A stretch of 64,000 nucleotides of DNA from Actinoallomurus bryophytorum (GTDB lineage Bacteria > Actinomycetota > Actinomycetes > Streptosporangiales > Streptosporangiaceae): the NCBI RefSeq assembly GCF_006716425.1, contig NZ_VFOZ01000002.1, positions 620,001 to 684,000 on the forward strand. The letters are read 5' to 3'. A program made the position numbers and the translations under genes. Below the pieces are notes generated by a model. It was not told the DNA's origin. It searched no databases and worked only from the letters and a program-made list of their open reading frames with translations. Position 1 is the stretch's first letter; each line of letters begins with the position of its first letter. Below are positions 25,420 to 33,649 of the stretch, one piece after another.

Positions 25420-26110
25420 ACGAGTCGCGGATCACGATCGCGGCGCACGCGAGCGCGACGAGCAGAGCGGCCGACGACAGTCCGATCGCCCAGTGCGCGG
25501 TGCGGGTGCCCGCCGGGTCTTCCGGGACCCGGGTCGGTTCGCTCGCGGCTTGCGCGGCGCCGGTCGCCGATGGCGGCAGGAGCCTGAGCACGGGAGCGGG
25601 TCGCTCCGGCTCGGGGGCGTTCGGCCGCGGCTCCTGGATCCAGCGCACCACCTCGCCGTCGTCGTAGTACTGCAGCGCCTTGAAGACCATGGAGTCCGCC
25701 TTCGGCAGGGGTCCCACGCTCACGGCGAACTCGTCGTACTCGTCCGGCCGGATGCCCGCCTTCTGGTCGTCCGCGGTCCAGATGATCTCGCTGACCGTCT
25801 CGGTGACCTTGGCGCCCTCCGCCTCCACCGGCCTGGCCGGCTTGGTCTTCCTGATCTCGTACGACCAGCCGGGATGCGGCTTCACACGGACGGAGGCCAG
25901 CGGCTGGTCCGCCGGCAGCAGCACGTCGACCTTGACGGTGTTCGCGTCGTCCCGCTCGCCGGGAACGCGGAAGACCAGTGCCGCGTACCCACCCTGCGTC
26001 GCCGCCTCGGCGGTGACCGTCACGTGCGCCGACGCCGCCGTCGCCCCGAGCCCGACGAAGAACACCGCCCCGGCCGCGACCACAACGCCTCGGATGGAAC
26101 GCCGCCACAT
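25391..26110 (-). CDS. ycnI: YcnI-family copper-binding exported protein (DUF1775)
   Basis: Exported, membrane-anchored protein of 239 residues. The signal peptide ends at SASA so that the mature protein begins with His (HVTVTAEAATQGGYAALVFRV), the histidine that binds copper in YcnI proteins. The DUF1775 domain continues through WSYEIRKTK and EIIWTADDQ, and a C-terminal hydrophobic helix (WAIGLSSAALLVALACAAIVI) with a basic tail anchors it outside the membrane. ATG 26110 is preferred over 26122 because GGGAGA precedes it. It is the last gene of the copper operon, 31 bp after the lipoprotein gene. Confidence 0.9.
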   Translation of the reverse strand: MWRRSIRGVVVAAGAVFFVGLGATAASAHVTVTAEAATQGGYAALVFRVPGERDDANTVKVDVLLPADQPLASVRVKPHPGWSYEIRKTKPARPVEAEGAKVTETVSEIIWTADDQKAGIRPDEYDEFAVSVGPLPKADSMVFKALQYYDDGEVVRWIQEPRPNAPEPERPAPVLRLLPPSATGAAQAASEPTRVPEDPAGTRTAHWAIGLSSAALLVALACAAIVIRDSFSRRAGSGR

Positions 26111-26141
26111 GTTCTCTCCCATTGGTCGCCGGACCCGCGAA

Positions 26142-26885
26142 TCAGCCGAGCCGGTCAAGAGTGGTCTTGATGAGCTTGCTGAGCTTCTCGCTGGAGTCGG
26201 CCCGCTGCCCGGTCTTGTGGATCTGGGCGAGCTGCAGGTAGACGACGGCGTTCGCCCTGTGGGCGACGACGGTCGCGAGATCGTCGTACGTGCCGGTGCC
26301 CAGGTCCGGCGGTGAGGTGTGCGCCAGTTGCTGCGCGAAGCCCGTCCAGGCCCCCGATTTGAACGTCCGGCCGTTGACCTTGTAATCACCGACGATGATC
26401 GGTGGTCCGCCGAGGATGCTGAAGGAGTCGGGACACTTGGCCGCCTCGGCCATCACGGTCCTCATCCCCGCGTCGGCGAGTGCGTCGTTGGTGAAGACGA
26501 CCGCGCCCTGGGTGACGACGGGAAGGGCGGACCGGTCCGGATTGGGCGGCCCGACGATGAAGCGGCCGGTCGAGTTGCCGCCCACCAGCTCGACGGCCGG
26601 CTGCACCTGCACCTTGGTGTCGTCGGCGCGCTGGACGTAGGAGCAGGTCGGCACGCTGTCCGGCGGGGTGTAGATCACGTGTGAGCCGTGCCCGGAGTCG
26701 TCGACCCGGATCGCACCCTTGCCGACGTCCTTGGTCGTGGCGAATCCGTACTGGACGGACTTCACGGTGTACGGCGGGTGCGCGAGGTCCTTGCCGGAAC
26801 CGGAGCCACAGCCGGCCAGGACCACGGCCGCGCCGGCGGCTGCCATGAGTCCGGGACGCCGCTTCCTCCTGCCACGAAGACCCAT
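26142..26885 (-). CDS. lipoprotein of the copper operon, family unknown
   Basis: Lipoprotein of about 247 residues with an Arg-rich N-terminus, a hydrophobic segment and the lipobox VLAGC. The mature part is polar and has two Cys (PTCSYVQ and AKCPDSF) that could pair; no His/Met cluster for copper is visible. A candidate start 9 bases upstream (26894) is possible but its ribosome site is too close. It sits between the CopC-CopD fusion and YcnI genes, 13 and 31 bp away, so a role in copper handling at the outer face of the membrane is inferred from context. I do not recognise the family. Confidence 0.7.
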   Translation of the reverse strand: MGLRGRRKRRPGLMAAAGAAVVLAGCGSGSGKDLAHPPYTVKSVQYGFATTKDVGKGAIRVDDSGHGSHVIYTPPDSVPTCSYVQRADDTKVQVQPAVELVGGNSTGRFIVGPPNPDRSALPVVTQGAVVFTNDALADAGMRTVMAEAAKCPDSFSILGGPPIIVGDYKVNGRTFKSGAWTGFAQQLAHTSPPDLGTGTYDDLATVVAHRANAVVYLQLAQIHKTGQRADSSEKLSKLIKTTLDRLG

Positions 26886-26898
26886 CGTTGTCATCCTT

Positions 26899-28620
26899 TC
26901 AGCGCGCCGTGAAGGGGAAGTGCACCGGCACCTCGTCGAAGTCGGAGGTCCGGATGTCCAGCCACAGGACCCACCGGCCCGGGTAGGGAATGGACATCGC
27001 GCTCGCGACATAGTGGCCCGGCTCGGCCGCGGACACCTTGACCGGCAGGGCGCCGATGCTCGTGCCGGCCGATTGCAGCCGGCCGGAGACCTCGGGGACG
27101 TCGACCAGCGTCTTGTCCTTGGCCACCAGGTAGATGTCGGCGACGTTGGCGCCTTGCTTCGCCGGGGTCAGCTCCACTTCGACGCGACCGCCGTCCAGGC
27201 GGGTGCGCGTACCGGCCGTGGCCGGAAACGCGACCTTCGCCCGTACCGGCGGCGCGTAGGTGGTACGAGCGGGTGCCGTGTTGACCAGGACCGCGGTCAG
27301 GGAGAGGACGCCGGCTCCGAGGACGACCTCGGCGGCCACCGAGCGGCGCAGGGCCCTGGCGTCTCCCGGCTCCTTCGCGTGGTGCCGGACGAACCGCCGG
27401 CCTCGTGACGCGAGCGCCACGATGACGAGGACGACGCCGAACTTCACGAGGAGCAGCCGCCCGTACGCGGTCCCGGCCAGGGCGCCGAACGTTCCGACCT
27501 GCCGCCAGGCCAGGTAGAGGCCGGTCACCGCGATCATCGTGAAGCAGACCTGCGCGAGGCGGGAGAACCGGGTGAGAGCCGGGTCGAGGGGGCGCACGCG
27601 CTCGTCGCGGCGGGCGGCCGGGCCCACGACGCACGCCGTGAGCGGGACCAGGCCGCCGAACCACAGCGCTATGGACAGCAGGTGCACCCCGGTCGCGGGG
27701 ACGGCCAGCCACGACTGCGCGCCGATGTGCGCGTGGTCCGTGAGCGGCCAGGTCGACACCAGCGCCGCACAGCACAACGCTCCGAGTACGACCACTGGCG
27801 TGTCCGCGCCGGCGTCCCCCCGTTTCCGCCGCCGCAGGACGGTCGCGAGGATGACGGCGAGCACGAGGGCGACCCCGAGGCGTACCAGCAGGGCCCGGCC
27901 GATCCGCGTGGCCAGGGTCAGGCGCAGGACGTCCGGGTCGAACGCCGTCGCCGGCCCCTCCCCCGTGGCGTACGGGCCCTGCGCGAGGAAGACCATGGCG
28001 GTCCCGAGGCCCAGCGCGGCGAACCCCGCCCAGACGATGAGCCGGCCACGCCGGTCCCGTGCCCCGGCGGGCCAGAGCATGACGAGGAAGACGGTGCCGC
28101 CGAGCGCGAGCGCCAGGCCCAGGAACGCGAGGCCCCGCCCGACGGCGTGCACCGTGGGCGTCAGCCGGCCGGGCCCCTCGTCGTGGACGGAGGTGAACGC
28201 GCTCGGCGCGCCGACGCTGAACCGGAACGCTCCGGAGATGACGTGTGAGTCCGCGGAGACGACGCGCCACGCGACCGTGTACGTGCCTTTGCCCAGGTCG
28301 GCAGGGAGCGACGCCGCGACGGTGTTCGCCTTGCCGTCCGCGTGGCCGGGGGCTCCGATCCCGACCTTGTCGCCGGCCGGGTCGAGCAGCTGGATCGACT
28401 GTGGGGTCAGCGTCACCGCTTCGTTGAAGCGAAGCCGTGCCTGCCGCGGGACGGCGGCGACGACCGTGTTGTCAACGGGCGAGGACTCGACGAGCACGGC
28501 GTGCGCGTAGGCGGGGCGGAGCGCCGCGCCGAAGGTCACCTCGACGACCAGACCGCTCACGACGAACGCCGCGACGAGCAGGACCCGGAGGGCCGCTCCG
28601 CGGTGGCCGCTGCGTCTCAC
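26899..28620 (-). CDS. CopC-CopD fusion, copper uptake/resistance membrane protein
   Basis: Membrane protein of 573 residues. After a signal peptide the mature protein starts AHAVLVESSPVDN, so its first residues include the CopC copper-binding His; the second CopC histidine is in VSADSHVISG. Eight or so membrane helices of the CopD type follow (about 155-430), and an extracellular beta domain of about 130 residues ends the protein (FAVSG-type YtkA-like). This matches YcnJ, the copper importer that works with YcnI. It opens a three-gene operon. A 13-bp stem terminator upstream separates it from the LVIVD gene. Confidence 0.9.
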   Translation of the reverse strand: MRRSGHRGAALRVLLVAAFVVSGLVVEVTFGAALRPAYAHAVLVESSPVDNTVVAAVPRQARLRFNEAVTLTPQSIQLLDPAGDKVGIGAPGHADGKANTVAASLPADLGKGTYTVAWRVVSADSHVISGAFRFSVGAPSAFTSVHDEGPGRLTPTVHAVGRGLAFLGLALALGGTVFLVMLWPAGARDRRGRLIVWAGFAALGLGTAMVFLAQGPYATGEGPATAFDPDVLRLTLATRIGRALLVRLGVALVLAVILATVLRRRKRGDAGADTPVVVLGALCCAALVSTWPLTDHAHIGAQSWLAVPATGVHLLSIALWFGGLVPLTACVVGPAARRDERVRPLDPALTRFSRLAQVCFTMIAVTGLYLAWRQVGTFGALAGTAYGRLLLVKFGVVLVIVALASRGRRFVRHHAKEPGDARALRRSVAAEVVLGAGVLSLTAVLVNTAPARTTYAPPVRAKVAFPATAGTRTRLDGGRVEVELTPAKQGANVADIYLVAKDKTLVDVPEVSGRLQSAGTSIGALPVKVSAAEPGHYVASAMSIPYPGRWVLWLDIRTSDFDEVPVHFPFTAR

Positions 28621-28680
28621 CGGGCGACCCTACCGGTCGCTACGGGCATCAGGCCGTACCCGTCGACGCCGGACCGGACC

Positions 28681-28709
28681 GGCCCGCCGGCGCTGCGCGC
28701 CGGCGGGCC
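28681..28709. terminator. 13-bp stem hairpin terminator after the LVIVD gene
   Basis: Perfect arms GGCCCGCCGGCGC and GCGCCGGCGGGCC with a 3-base loop, 14 bp beyond the LVIVD stop codon. It would end transcription of that leftward gene before it enters the copper operon promoter. Confidence 0.85.
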
Positions 28710-28722
28710 GTCTTTCATGATG

Positions 28723-30186
28723 TCACTTGTCGCAGGAGTTCCAGCAGATCTTCTTGTCGGGCCTGCCGGCCAGCTTGCCGTCGTAACGCAGGACGTCGAC
28801 GCCACGGCTGTAGTCGGCGACGTAGACGTAGCCGTTGTGCCAGTAGGCGGCCGAGGCCGATCCGGCGGTCACACTCGCGTCCCCGGACGGGATACGGAAG
28901 TACCCCACCTGCTTCGGGTGCTTCGGGTCGGACACGTCGATGAAGCGCGTGCCCTGGGCGTACCACCCTTGCGCGACGATGTTGCCGTTCACCGTGAACC
29001 AGTGCGCGGAGCAACTGGCGGCCGTCGTGTCCGAGCCCTTCTGGCCCCAGGCCGTCCAGCTGCTGACCAGGTTGAGCCGGAACGGGTTCTCCGGAGTGGA
29101 CCTCCAGCTCTCGCCGTCGTAGCTGCCCTTGGTCGAGGCGATCATGAGGTCACCGGCCTGGGAGCAGGTGCGGATGTCCTCCTCGGTGATGTAGAGCAGC
29201 TCGCCCTTGTCGTACTTACCCAGCTTCTGGGTGTTGTGGTACGCGTTGTGGTCGAAGTAGGACACCGGCTCCGGGTCCACGACCGTGCCACCGGCGTACG
29301 GCACGGGGTCGGTCGCGGTCGCGGTGCGCCTGACCTTCTTGACCGGGTCGTAGTGGCGGCCCCTGGTCCAGTAGCCGCGTACGCCGCCGGCGCCGGAGGT
29401 CCACGCGACGCCGTTCTTGTCAACGTCGACGCTGTGCACGTAGTCCGTCAGCTGGTCGAACCGGTTGAGGTCCAGGGCCGTCTGGTACGTGTGCGGGTGG
29501 TCGATGTCGCGCACGTCGGTGACCCAGACCGGCACGCCGTGCCAGCTGGGGTCGTTACCCGCGGTACCCGTGTTGTAGGGCCCCACCGACCACAGGTAGT
29601 CGCAGTCGTTGATGCAGGTGGCCGTGTGACCCGCCGGCACGGACTGGAAGGTGACGATCCGCGGCTTCCACGGGTTCTTCACGTCGATGATGTAGAAGCC
29701 CGACTGGCCGGTGGTGAGGGTGCCGCCGAAACCCCGCGGGTCGCGGGTCATGAAGATCAGTTTGCGCTTCGCGTCGACGGTGAGGTTCTCGCCCTCCCAG
29801 AACCGGTCCTGGGTGTCGCCGGGGCGGCGGAGTTCGGCGGCCGTGACCTTCCCGACCAGTGCCGGGTGCCGCCGGTCCTTGAGCGACCAGATCGCCAGGC
29901 CACCGGTGCCGTTGGCGAACATGAAGTCGCCGTAGTTCTTGTAGTCGATGAAGTTCAGCGCCGAGTAGCCGCTGACACCCTTGACGTTGTCGACGAAGGT
30001 GACGTCGCCCGCGACCGCGTTCGTGGGGTCGTTGTGGGTGTCGTCGAGGACAGGACCGGGAGTGCCGTGTCCCGCGTTCCCGAGGGGCAGGCCGGCGGGG
30101 GTTTCGGCGGACGCCGCCGTCATGCTCGGCAACTGCAGCGTCGCGGCCACCGCGATCGCGGCCAGACCGGCCACAAGCGATTTCAT
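28723..30186 (-). CDS. exported LVIVD-repeat (beta-propeller) protein
   Basis: Secreted protein of 487 residues with a signal peptide (MKSLVAGLAAIAVAATLQLP, cleavage near ASA). Beta-propeller blades of the LVIVD type recur, such as GGLAIWSLKDRRHPALVG, GFYIIDVKNPWKPRIVTF, TRFIDVSDPKHPKQVGYF and YVYVADYSRGVDVL. Cys pairs (CINDC and a C-terminal CWNSC) are probably disulfides outside the cell. Role unknown; propellers of this kind bind partners or surfaces. A TTG two codons upstream (30192) is better spaced from AGGAG and may be the true start. A palindrome 110 bp upstream could be a metal-regulator box. Confidence 0.85.
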   Translation of the reverse strand: MKSLVAGLAAIAVAATLQLPSMTAASAETPAGLPLGNAGHGTPGPVLDDTHNDPTNAVAGDVTFVDNVKGVSGYSALNFIDYKNYGDFMFANGTGGLAIWSLKDRRHPALVGKVTAAELRRPGDTQDRFWEGENLTVDAKRKLIFMTRDPRGFGGTLTTGQSGFYIIDVKNPWKPRIVTFQSVPAGHTATCINDCDYLWSVGPYNTGTAGNDPSWHGVPVWVTDVRDIDHPHTYQTALDLNRFDQLTDYVHSVDVDKNGVAWTSGAGGVRGYWTRGRHYDPVKKVRRTATATDPVPYAGGTVVDPEPVSYFDHNAYHNTQKLGKYDKGELLYITEEDIRTCSQAGDLMIASTKGSYDGESWRSTPENPFRLNLVSSWTAWGQKGSDTTAASCSAHWFTVNGNIVAQGWYAQGTRFIDVSDPKHPKQVGYFRIPSGDASVTAGSASAAYWHNGYVYVADYSRGVDVLRYDGKLAGRPDKKICWNSCDK

Positions 30187-30295
30187 TCTCAATGCGTACT
30201 CCTGTGGGGGCTGTCTCGCCGGACTACTGGCGTCTTCCTTCCGTCGATAAGGCAGGCGGTAACTAAGTACCGCGGCCGCTGCGCATTCAGACAAT

Positions 30296-30305
30296 AATGA
30301 TCATT
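30296..30305. promoter_or_regulatory. AATGATCATT palindrome, possible Fur/Zur-type half core
   Basis: A perfect 10-bp palindrome inside an AT-rich patch (ATAATGATCATTTT) that stands out in this GC-rich DNA, between the LVIVD gene and the hydrolase gene. AATGAT cores occur in Zur and Fur boxes, but the outer positions do not match a full box. Confidence 0.25.
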
Positions 30306-30433
30306 TTGGTCACTGTCATCGAACAACTGTCGAAGCCGCCGGGCCTGCGGCATGACAGACGTCGAAAGGCCGGGGCCGGCACGGTGAAGGGCCCTCGCGA
30401 TGTCGGTGCCCCGCCAGGTATACGCTCCGGCAG

Positions 30434-31189
30434 ATGCTGAACTCGGAGGCTTACTTCCCCGGCCGTGACGGCGTGCGCCTCGTCTACCGGGAGGTGGGTG
30501 AGGGTCGACCGCTGGTCCTCTTGCCCGGTTTCAGTGTGGAGACGACGTTGTGGCTGGCCAACGGCCTTGCCGACCGGATCGCGGCGCATGGCCACCGCGT
30601 GATCATGCCGGATTTTCGTGGCCTCGGCAGGAGCGCGAAGCCCCGTGACGCCGCCGCCTATCCCCCCGACGTACTGACCGACGACGGTTTCGCTCTCCTC
30701 GACCACCTGGGCCTGGACGACTACGACCTCGGGGGGTATTCGCTCGGCGGGCGAATCGTGGCGAGGATGCTCGTACGCGGCGCGACGCCGGGCCGCGCGG
30801 TGGTCGCGGGCCAGGGGCTGGCTCAGATGCTCGGCGCCGAGGGCGGGGCGGGCTCGTACATGCGGCGCATCGTGGCCGGCCTGGGCACGTTCGAGCCGGG
30901 CTCACCGGAGGAGCAGGCCGAGCAGTGGCTCCGGGCGAACGACGCGGAGCCGGCCGCGCTGCTCCACGTGCTGGACTCGATCGTCACCACACCGGTGGAG
31001 GCGCTCGGCCGGATCCAGGTACGGGCACTCGTGCTGATGGGCGCGGACGACGAGCGCGCCGCGTCGGTCGACGAGCTGGTCACGGCGCTGCCACTGGGTA
31101 CCAAGGCCATGGTCCCCGGAGACCACAAGACGGCGGTCGCCACGCCGGAGTTCGTCGCCGCGATCGTGGACTTCCTCGCCGGCCGTTGA
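30434..31189 (+). CDS. alpha/beta hydrolase
   Basis: Alpha/beta-hydrolase fold enzyme of 251 residues. The nucleophile elbow is GGYSLGG with Ser103, the oxyanion region LLPGFSVETTLW precedes it, and the C-terminal His is in PGDHKTAVATPEF (near 231); the acidic residue is likely in LMGADDE. It resembles the esterase/BioH-like group; the substrate is unknown. It is monocistronic, ended by a 13-bp stem hairpin 6 bp after its stop. Confidence 0.87.
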   Translation: MLNSEAYFPGRDGVRLVYREVGEGRPLVLLPGFSVETTLWLANGLADRIAAHGHRVIMPDFRGLGRSAKPRDAAAYPPDVLTDDGFALLDHLGLDDYDLGGYSLGGRIVARMLVRGATPGRAVVAGQGLAQMLGAEGGAGSYMRRIVAGLGTFEPGSPEEQAEQWLRANDAEPAALLHVLDSIVTTPVEALGRIQVRALVLMGADDERAASVDELVTALPLGTKAMVPGDHKTAVATPEFVAAIVDFLAGR

Positions 31190-31194
31190 CCGGG

Positions 31195-31225
31195 CCGCGG
31201 GTCCCCGCTGTACGGGGACCCGCGG
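31195..31225. terminator. 13-bp stem hairpin terminator after the hydrolase gene
   Basis: Perfect arms CCGCGGGTCCCCG and CGGGGACCCGCGG with a 5-base loop. It lies between the convergent hydrolase gene and the toxin relic and could serve both. Confidence 0.85.
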
Positions 31226-31276
31226 TGAGGAGGATGAGGCGCCGTCTTCGTGGAACTGACGGTCCAGGCTTGCGGG

Positions 31277-31378
31277 TCAGCAGTCGGTGTCTTTGGGGTG
31301 CCGTGTGGAGGCATAGACGAGGTGCACGGTCCGGCGCGGCTGATTGACGAGGTAGCGCACCCGGCCACCGGCGGTCAC
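31277..31378 (-). pseudogene. C-terminal stub of a RelE/ParE-type toxin
   Basis: From a GTG overlapping the antitoxin stop (GTGA) only 33 residues remain, including GGRVRYLVNQ, VHLVYASTRHPKDTD, the conserved end of one actinobacterial RelE-like toxin family. Family-like residues (PQWEHEV) continue upstream in the same frame inside the antitoxin gene, so a deletion has joined antitoxin DNA directly to the toxin tail. The N-terminal half and catalytic face of the toxin are gone. Confidence 0.7.
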
Positions 31379-31836
31379 CTCGTGCTCCCATTGCGGTGAT
31401 CGTCAGCGGGGAGGGGGGCGGTCAGCTGGGCCGTCAGCTCGGGGTCGGCGAGAATACGCGCGGTGGCCCGCCACTCGGTGGTGACGCGGTGCAGGTTGGA
31501 GTGGACGTCCAGCTCGGTGGCGTCGCGGATGGCGTCCACTAGGTCGACCACGAACTCGCGCACCTCCGCGGTCGAAAGATGCCGGACCCAGGGGAACACC
31601 TGAGGAAGTGCGAGCAGGATGGCCCGGGCGCCCTCATCGCTACTGATCAGCGCGGTGAACAGACGGGTGGTGACATCGGCGGTCTCTTCACGCTGACGGT
31701 CGTGCCGCTCGGTCGTGAGGTAGAGGTCCTCACCGTCGCGCCGTGTGACATGGACACGTTGAGCGCGCTCGACGGTCTCGGCGACCCGCTTTGAGTTCTT
31801 CGACAGCTCGGAGAACGAAACGGTGTGGGTGGACAT
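31375..31836 (-). CDS. Phd/YefM-like antitoxin, orphaned
   Basis: Protein of 153 residues. The N-terminus (STHTVSFSELSKNSKRVAETVERAQRVHVTRRDGEDLYL) is the DNA-binding fold of Phd/YefM antitoxins, and a longer helical region follows. Its last dozen residues (PADDHRNGSTR) are read out of frame from what was toxin DNA, so its natural C-terminus is lost. An 18-bp palindrome 13 bp upstream of the start is the likely autoregulatory operator. With the toxin reduced to a stub, it may be a silent remnant or an antitoxin against related toxins elsewhere. Confidence 0.8.
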   Translation of the reverse strand: MSTHTVSFSELSKNSKRVAETVERAQRVHVTRRDGEDLYLTTERHDRQREETADVTTRLFTALISSDEGARAILLALPQVFPWVRHLSTAEVREFVVDLVDAIRDATELDVHSNLHRVTTEWRATARILADPELTAQLTAPLPADDHRNGSTR

Positions 31837-31849
31837 GACCACAATCTAG

Positions 31850-31867
31850 TTCGGAATACATTCCGAA
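31850..31867. promoter_or_regulatory. 18-bp palindromic operator of the antitoxin gene
   Basis: TTCGGAAT-AC-ATTCCGAA: perfect 8-bp arms with a 2-base centre, immediately upstream of the antitoxin start, as expected for a self-repressed toxin-antitoxin operon. Confidence 0.75.
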
Positions 31868-31967
31868 GTCAAACGTGCCCGTCTTCTTCAGCCATGTGCA
31901 CCACCGCGGACCGCGGGCTCCCCGGGTGGGGAAGCTCGCAGCCCGCAGGGAACGACGCGCGTGCGCG

Positions 31968-33539
31968 TCAGGGGAGGACCTGCACGGTGTCGCCGACGGG
32001 GCGTTCGCCGGTCGTGTCCGAGGGTTTGTTGACCAGGGCGCCGTTGACCGCCATCGCCGTCGAGCCTCCGCCGTCGAGGTTCAGTGCGTTCACCGCGCCG
32101 AGGCCGCGCATGAGCTCGGCGGCCTCCTGGAGCGTCGCGCCCTCGCTGATGCCCGGCTCGCGGCCGTCGATGGTGACGAGCAGGAGCCGCCCGCGGGAGT
32201 CCGTGCCCGCGAGGGTGCGGGGCTGGCGCTGTTCCGCCCAGGCGTAGCCGAAGGAGAGGTCCTTCGGATCGACGACGCCCTCCGTCGTGGCGTCGATGGA
32301 CGGCCGCCCGTCGCGTACCAGGATCGGGCCGGCGCTGACGATGCCGGTCCTGCCGGTCAGCGGCACCGTCCTGCCGGAAGAGTCGCGGACCTGCTCGTCC
32401 ACGGCCAGCCGCCGTCCTGCGACGGCGTGGGTCTTCAGCCACGTCGCGGCCGTACCGATGCCCTGGAGCACCTCGCCCCCGGCCGGGACCGTACCGCCGG
32501 TCTCCCCCGCGCCGACCACGCGGCCGCGGTGGTCGAGCACGGCCTGTGCGCCGGCCGCCGTGGGCAGGTTCGCGCCGAAGTCCGGGGTGAACAGCACGAG
32601 GTCATCGGCGCTGGTGCAGGTGAAGTCCTGACGCGGCAGTGTCGTCGGGGACACTCCCGGCCGGCCGCAGTCGCGGATCTTGCCCGGCACCCGGTTGATG
32701 CCGTTGACCGTGAAGGACGACCTGCCGTCGCGTACGGTCGCGCGGGAGACGAGGTTCGCGACCCGGCCGCGGTCGCCTCCGAGGATCAGGGCGGCCCGGG
32801 CGCCGGCGGACTGCGCGTCGAGCGTGCCGCGGTAGGCGGCGAGTCCCGACTGCGTGCCCTGGACGCCATCGGCGTCGGAGGTGATGAAGAAGCCTCCGTT
32901 GACCGCGAGGACGGAGCCGGCCGCGCGCGCCTGGGCCGAGGTCGTCGAACGCCCGGCGACCGCGCCGCCGTGGTCGGCGACGACGCTGCCACGGAACCGC
33001 ACCGGGTCCACGATCCCGACGTGGACGTTCTCCCGGTCCGGCGCCTGGTCGACGTCGTATCCGGTCCACTCGACGGCCGGGTGCAGACCGGCGGCGGTGA
33101 CCGCGGTCGCCTTTTGCTGCGCGTCGGCCTGGGCGGCGAAGCCTCCGACCCGTACGCGGTAGCCCTCGGTGCCGTGCGGGGTGTCGGAGAAGGCGGCGGG
33201 CCACGGCACCCGGTCAAGACGCGCGTCGATCCCCGCCGCCGCCAGCCGCGAGACGGTCGTCGTACCCCACTGCGCGTCCCCGAGCTCGGCCCAGGTGGCG
33301 GCGCCGGTCAGCCGGTTCACGGCGGGAGCCTGCACGGTCACGGTCCACACGGGCCGCGCCTGCGGTACGGAGATCGCTCCGGTGCGTACCTCCACGCCGG
33401 GAGCCGGTGACGTGGAGGTCCACGTCACCGTCGCCGATTTCCACGGCAACGGCGTGCCCGCCGTGGCCGGGCCGGCGACCGCCGTCGTGGACGCGGTGAT
33501 CAGGGCGATTCCCGCGACGATCCATCTTCGACGCGCCAT
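31968..33539 (-). CDS. exported phosphodiester glycosidase with SPOR-like domain
   Basis: Secreted protein of 523 residues. A signal peptide covers residues 1-28. At about 118-150 a SPOR-like segment (GTEGYRVRVGGFAAQADAQ) suggests binding to denuded peptidoglycan. The C-terminal domain is the phosphodiester glycosidase (NAGPA-like) fold: AVNGGFFITSD, the glycine-rich FTVNGINRV, LLLVTIDGREPGISEGATL and ALNLDGGGSTAMAVNG are all typical. Members remove terminal sugars from phosphodiester-linked glycans, so cell-wall teichoic-type polymers are a possible substrate. GGAGG precedes ATG 33539. Confidence 0.85.
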   Translation of the reverse strand: MARRRWIVAGIALITASTTAVAGPATAGTPLPWKSATVTWTSTSPAPGVEVRTGAISVPQARPVWTVTVQAPAVNRLTGAATWAELGDAQWGTTTVSRLAAAGIDARLDRVPWPAAFSDTPHGTEGYRVRVGGFAAQADAQQKATAVTAAGLHPAVEWTGYDVDQAPDRENVHVGIVDPVRFRGSVVADHGGAVAGRSTTSAQARAAGSVLAVNGGFFITSDADGVQGTQSGLAAYRGTLDAQSAGARAALILGGDRGRVANLVSRATVRDGRSSFTVNGINRVPGKIRDCGRPGVSPTTLPRQDFTCTSADDLVLFTPDFGANLPTAAGAQAVLDHRGRVVGAGETGGTVPAGGEVLQGIGTAATWLKTHAVAGRRLAVDEQVRDSSGRTVPLTGRTGIVSAGPILVRDGRPSIDATTEGVVDPKDLSFGYAWAEQRQPRTLAGTDSRGRLLLVTIDGREPGISEGATLQEAAELMRGLGAVNALNLDGGGSTAMAVNGALVNKPSDTTGERPVGDTVQVLP

Positions 33540-33649
33540 GGACGACCTCCATCGAGACGTGAACAAGCCTTCGCGACACAGTCGAGCGTTGCCACCCATC
33601 AAAGCCGAAGACGATCACACCACCAGCGGGTGAACTGCCGCTTAAAGGC

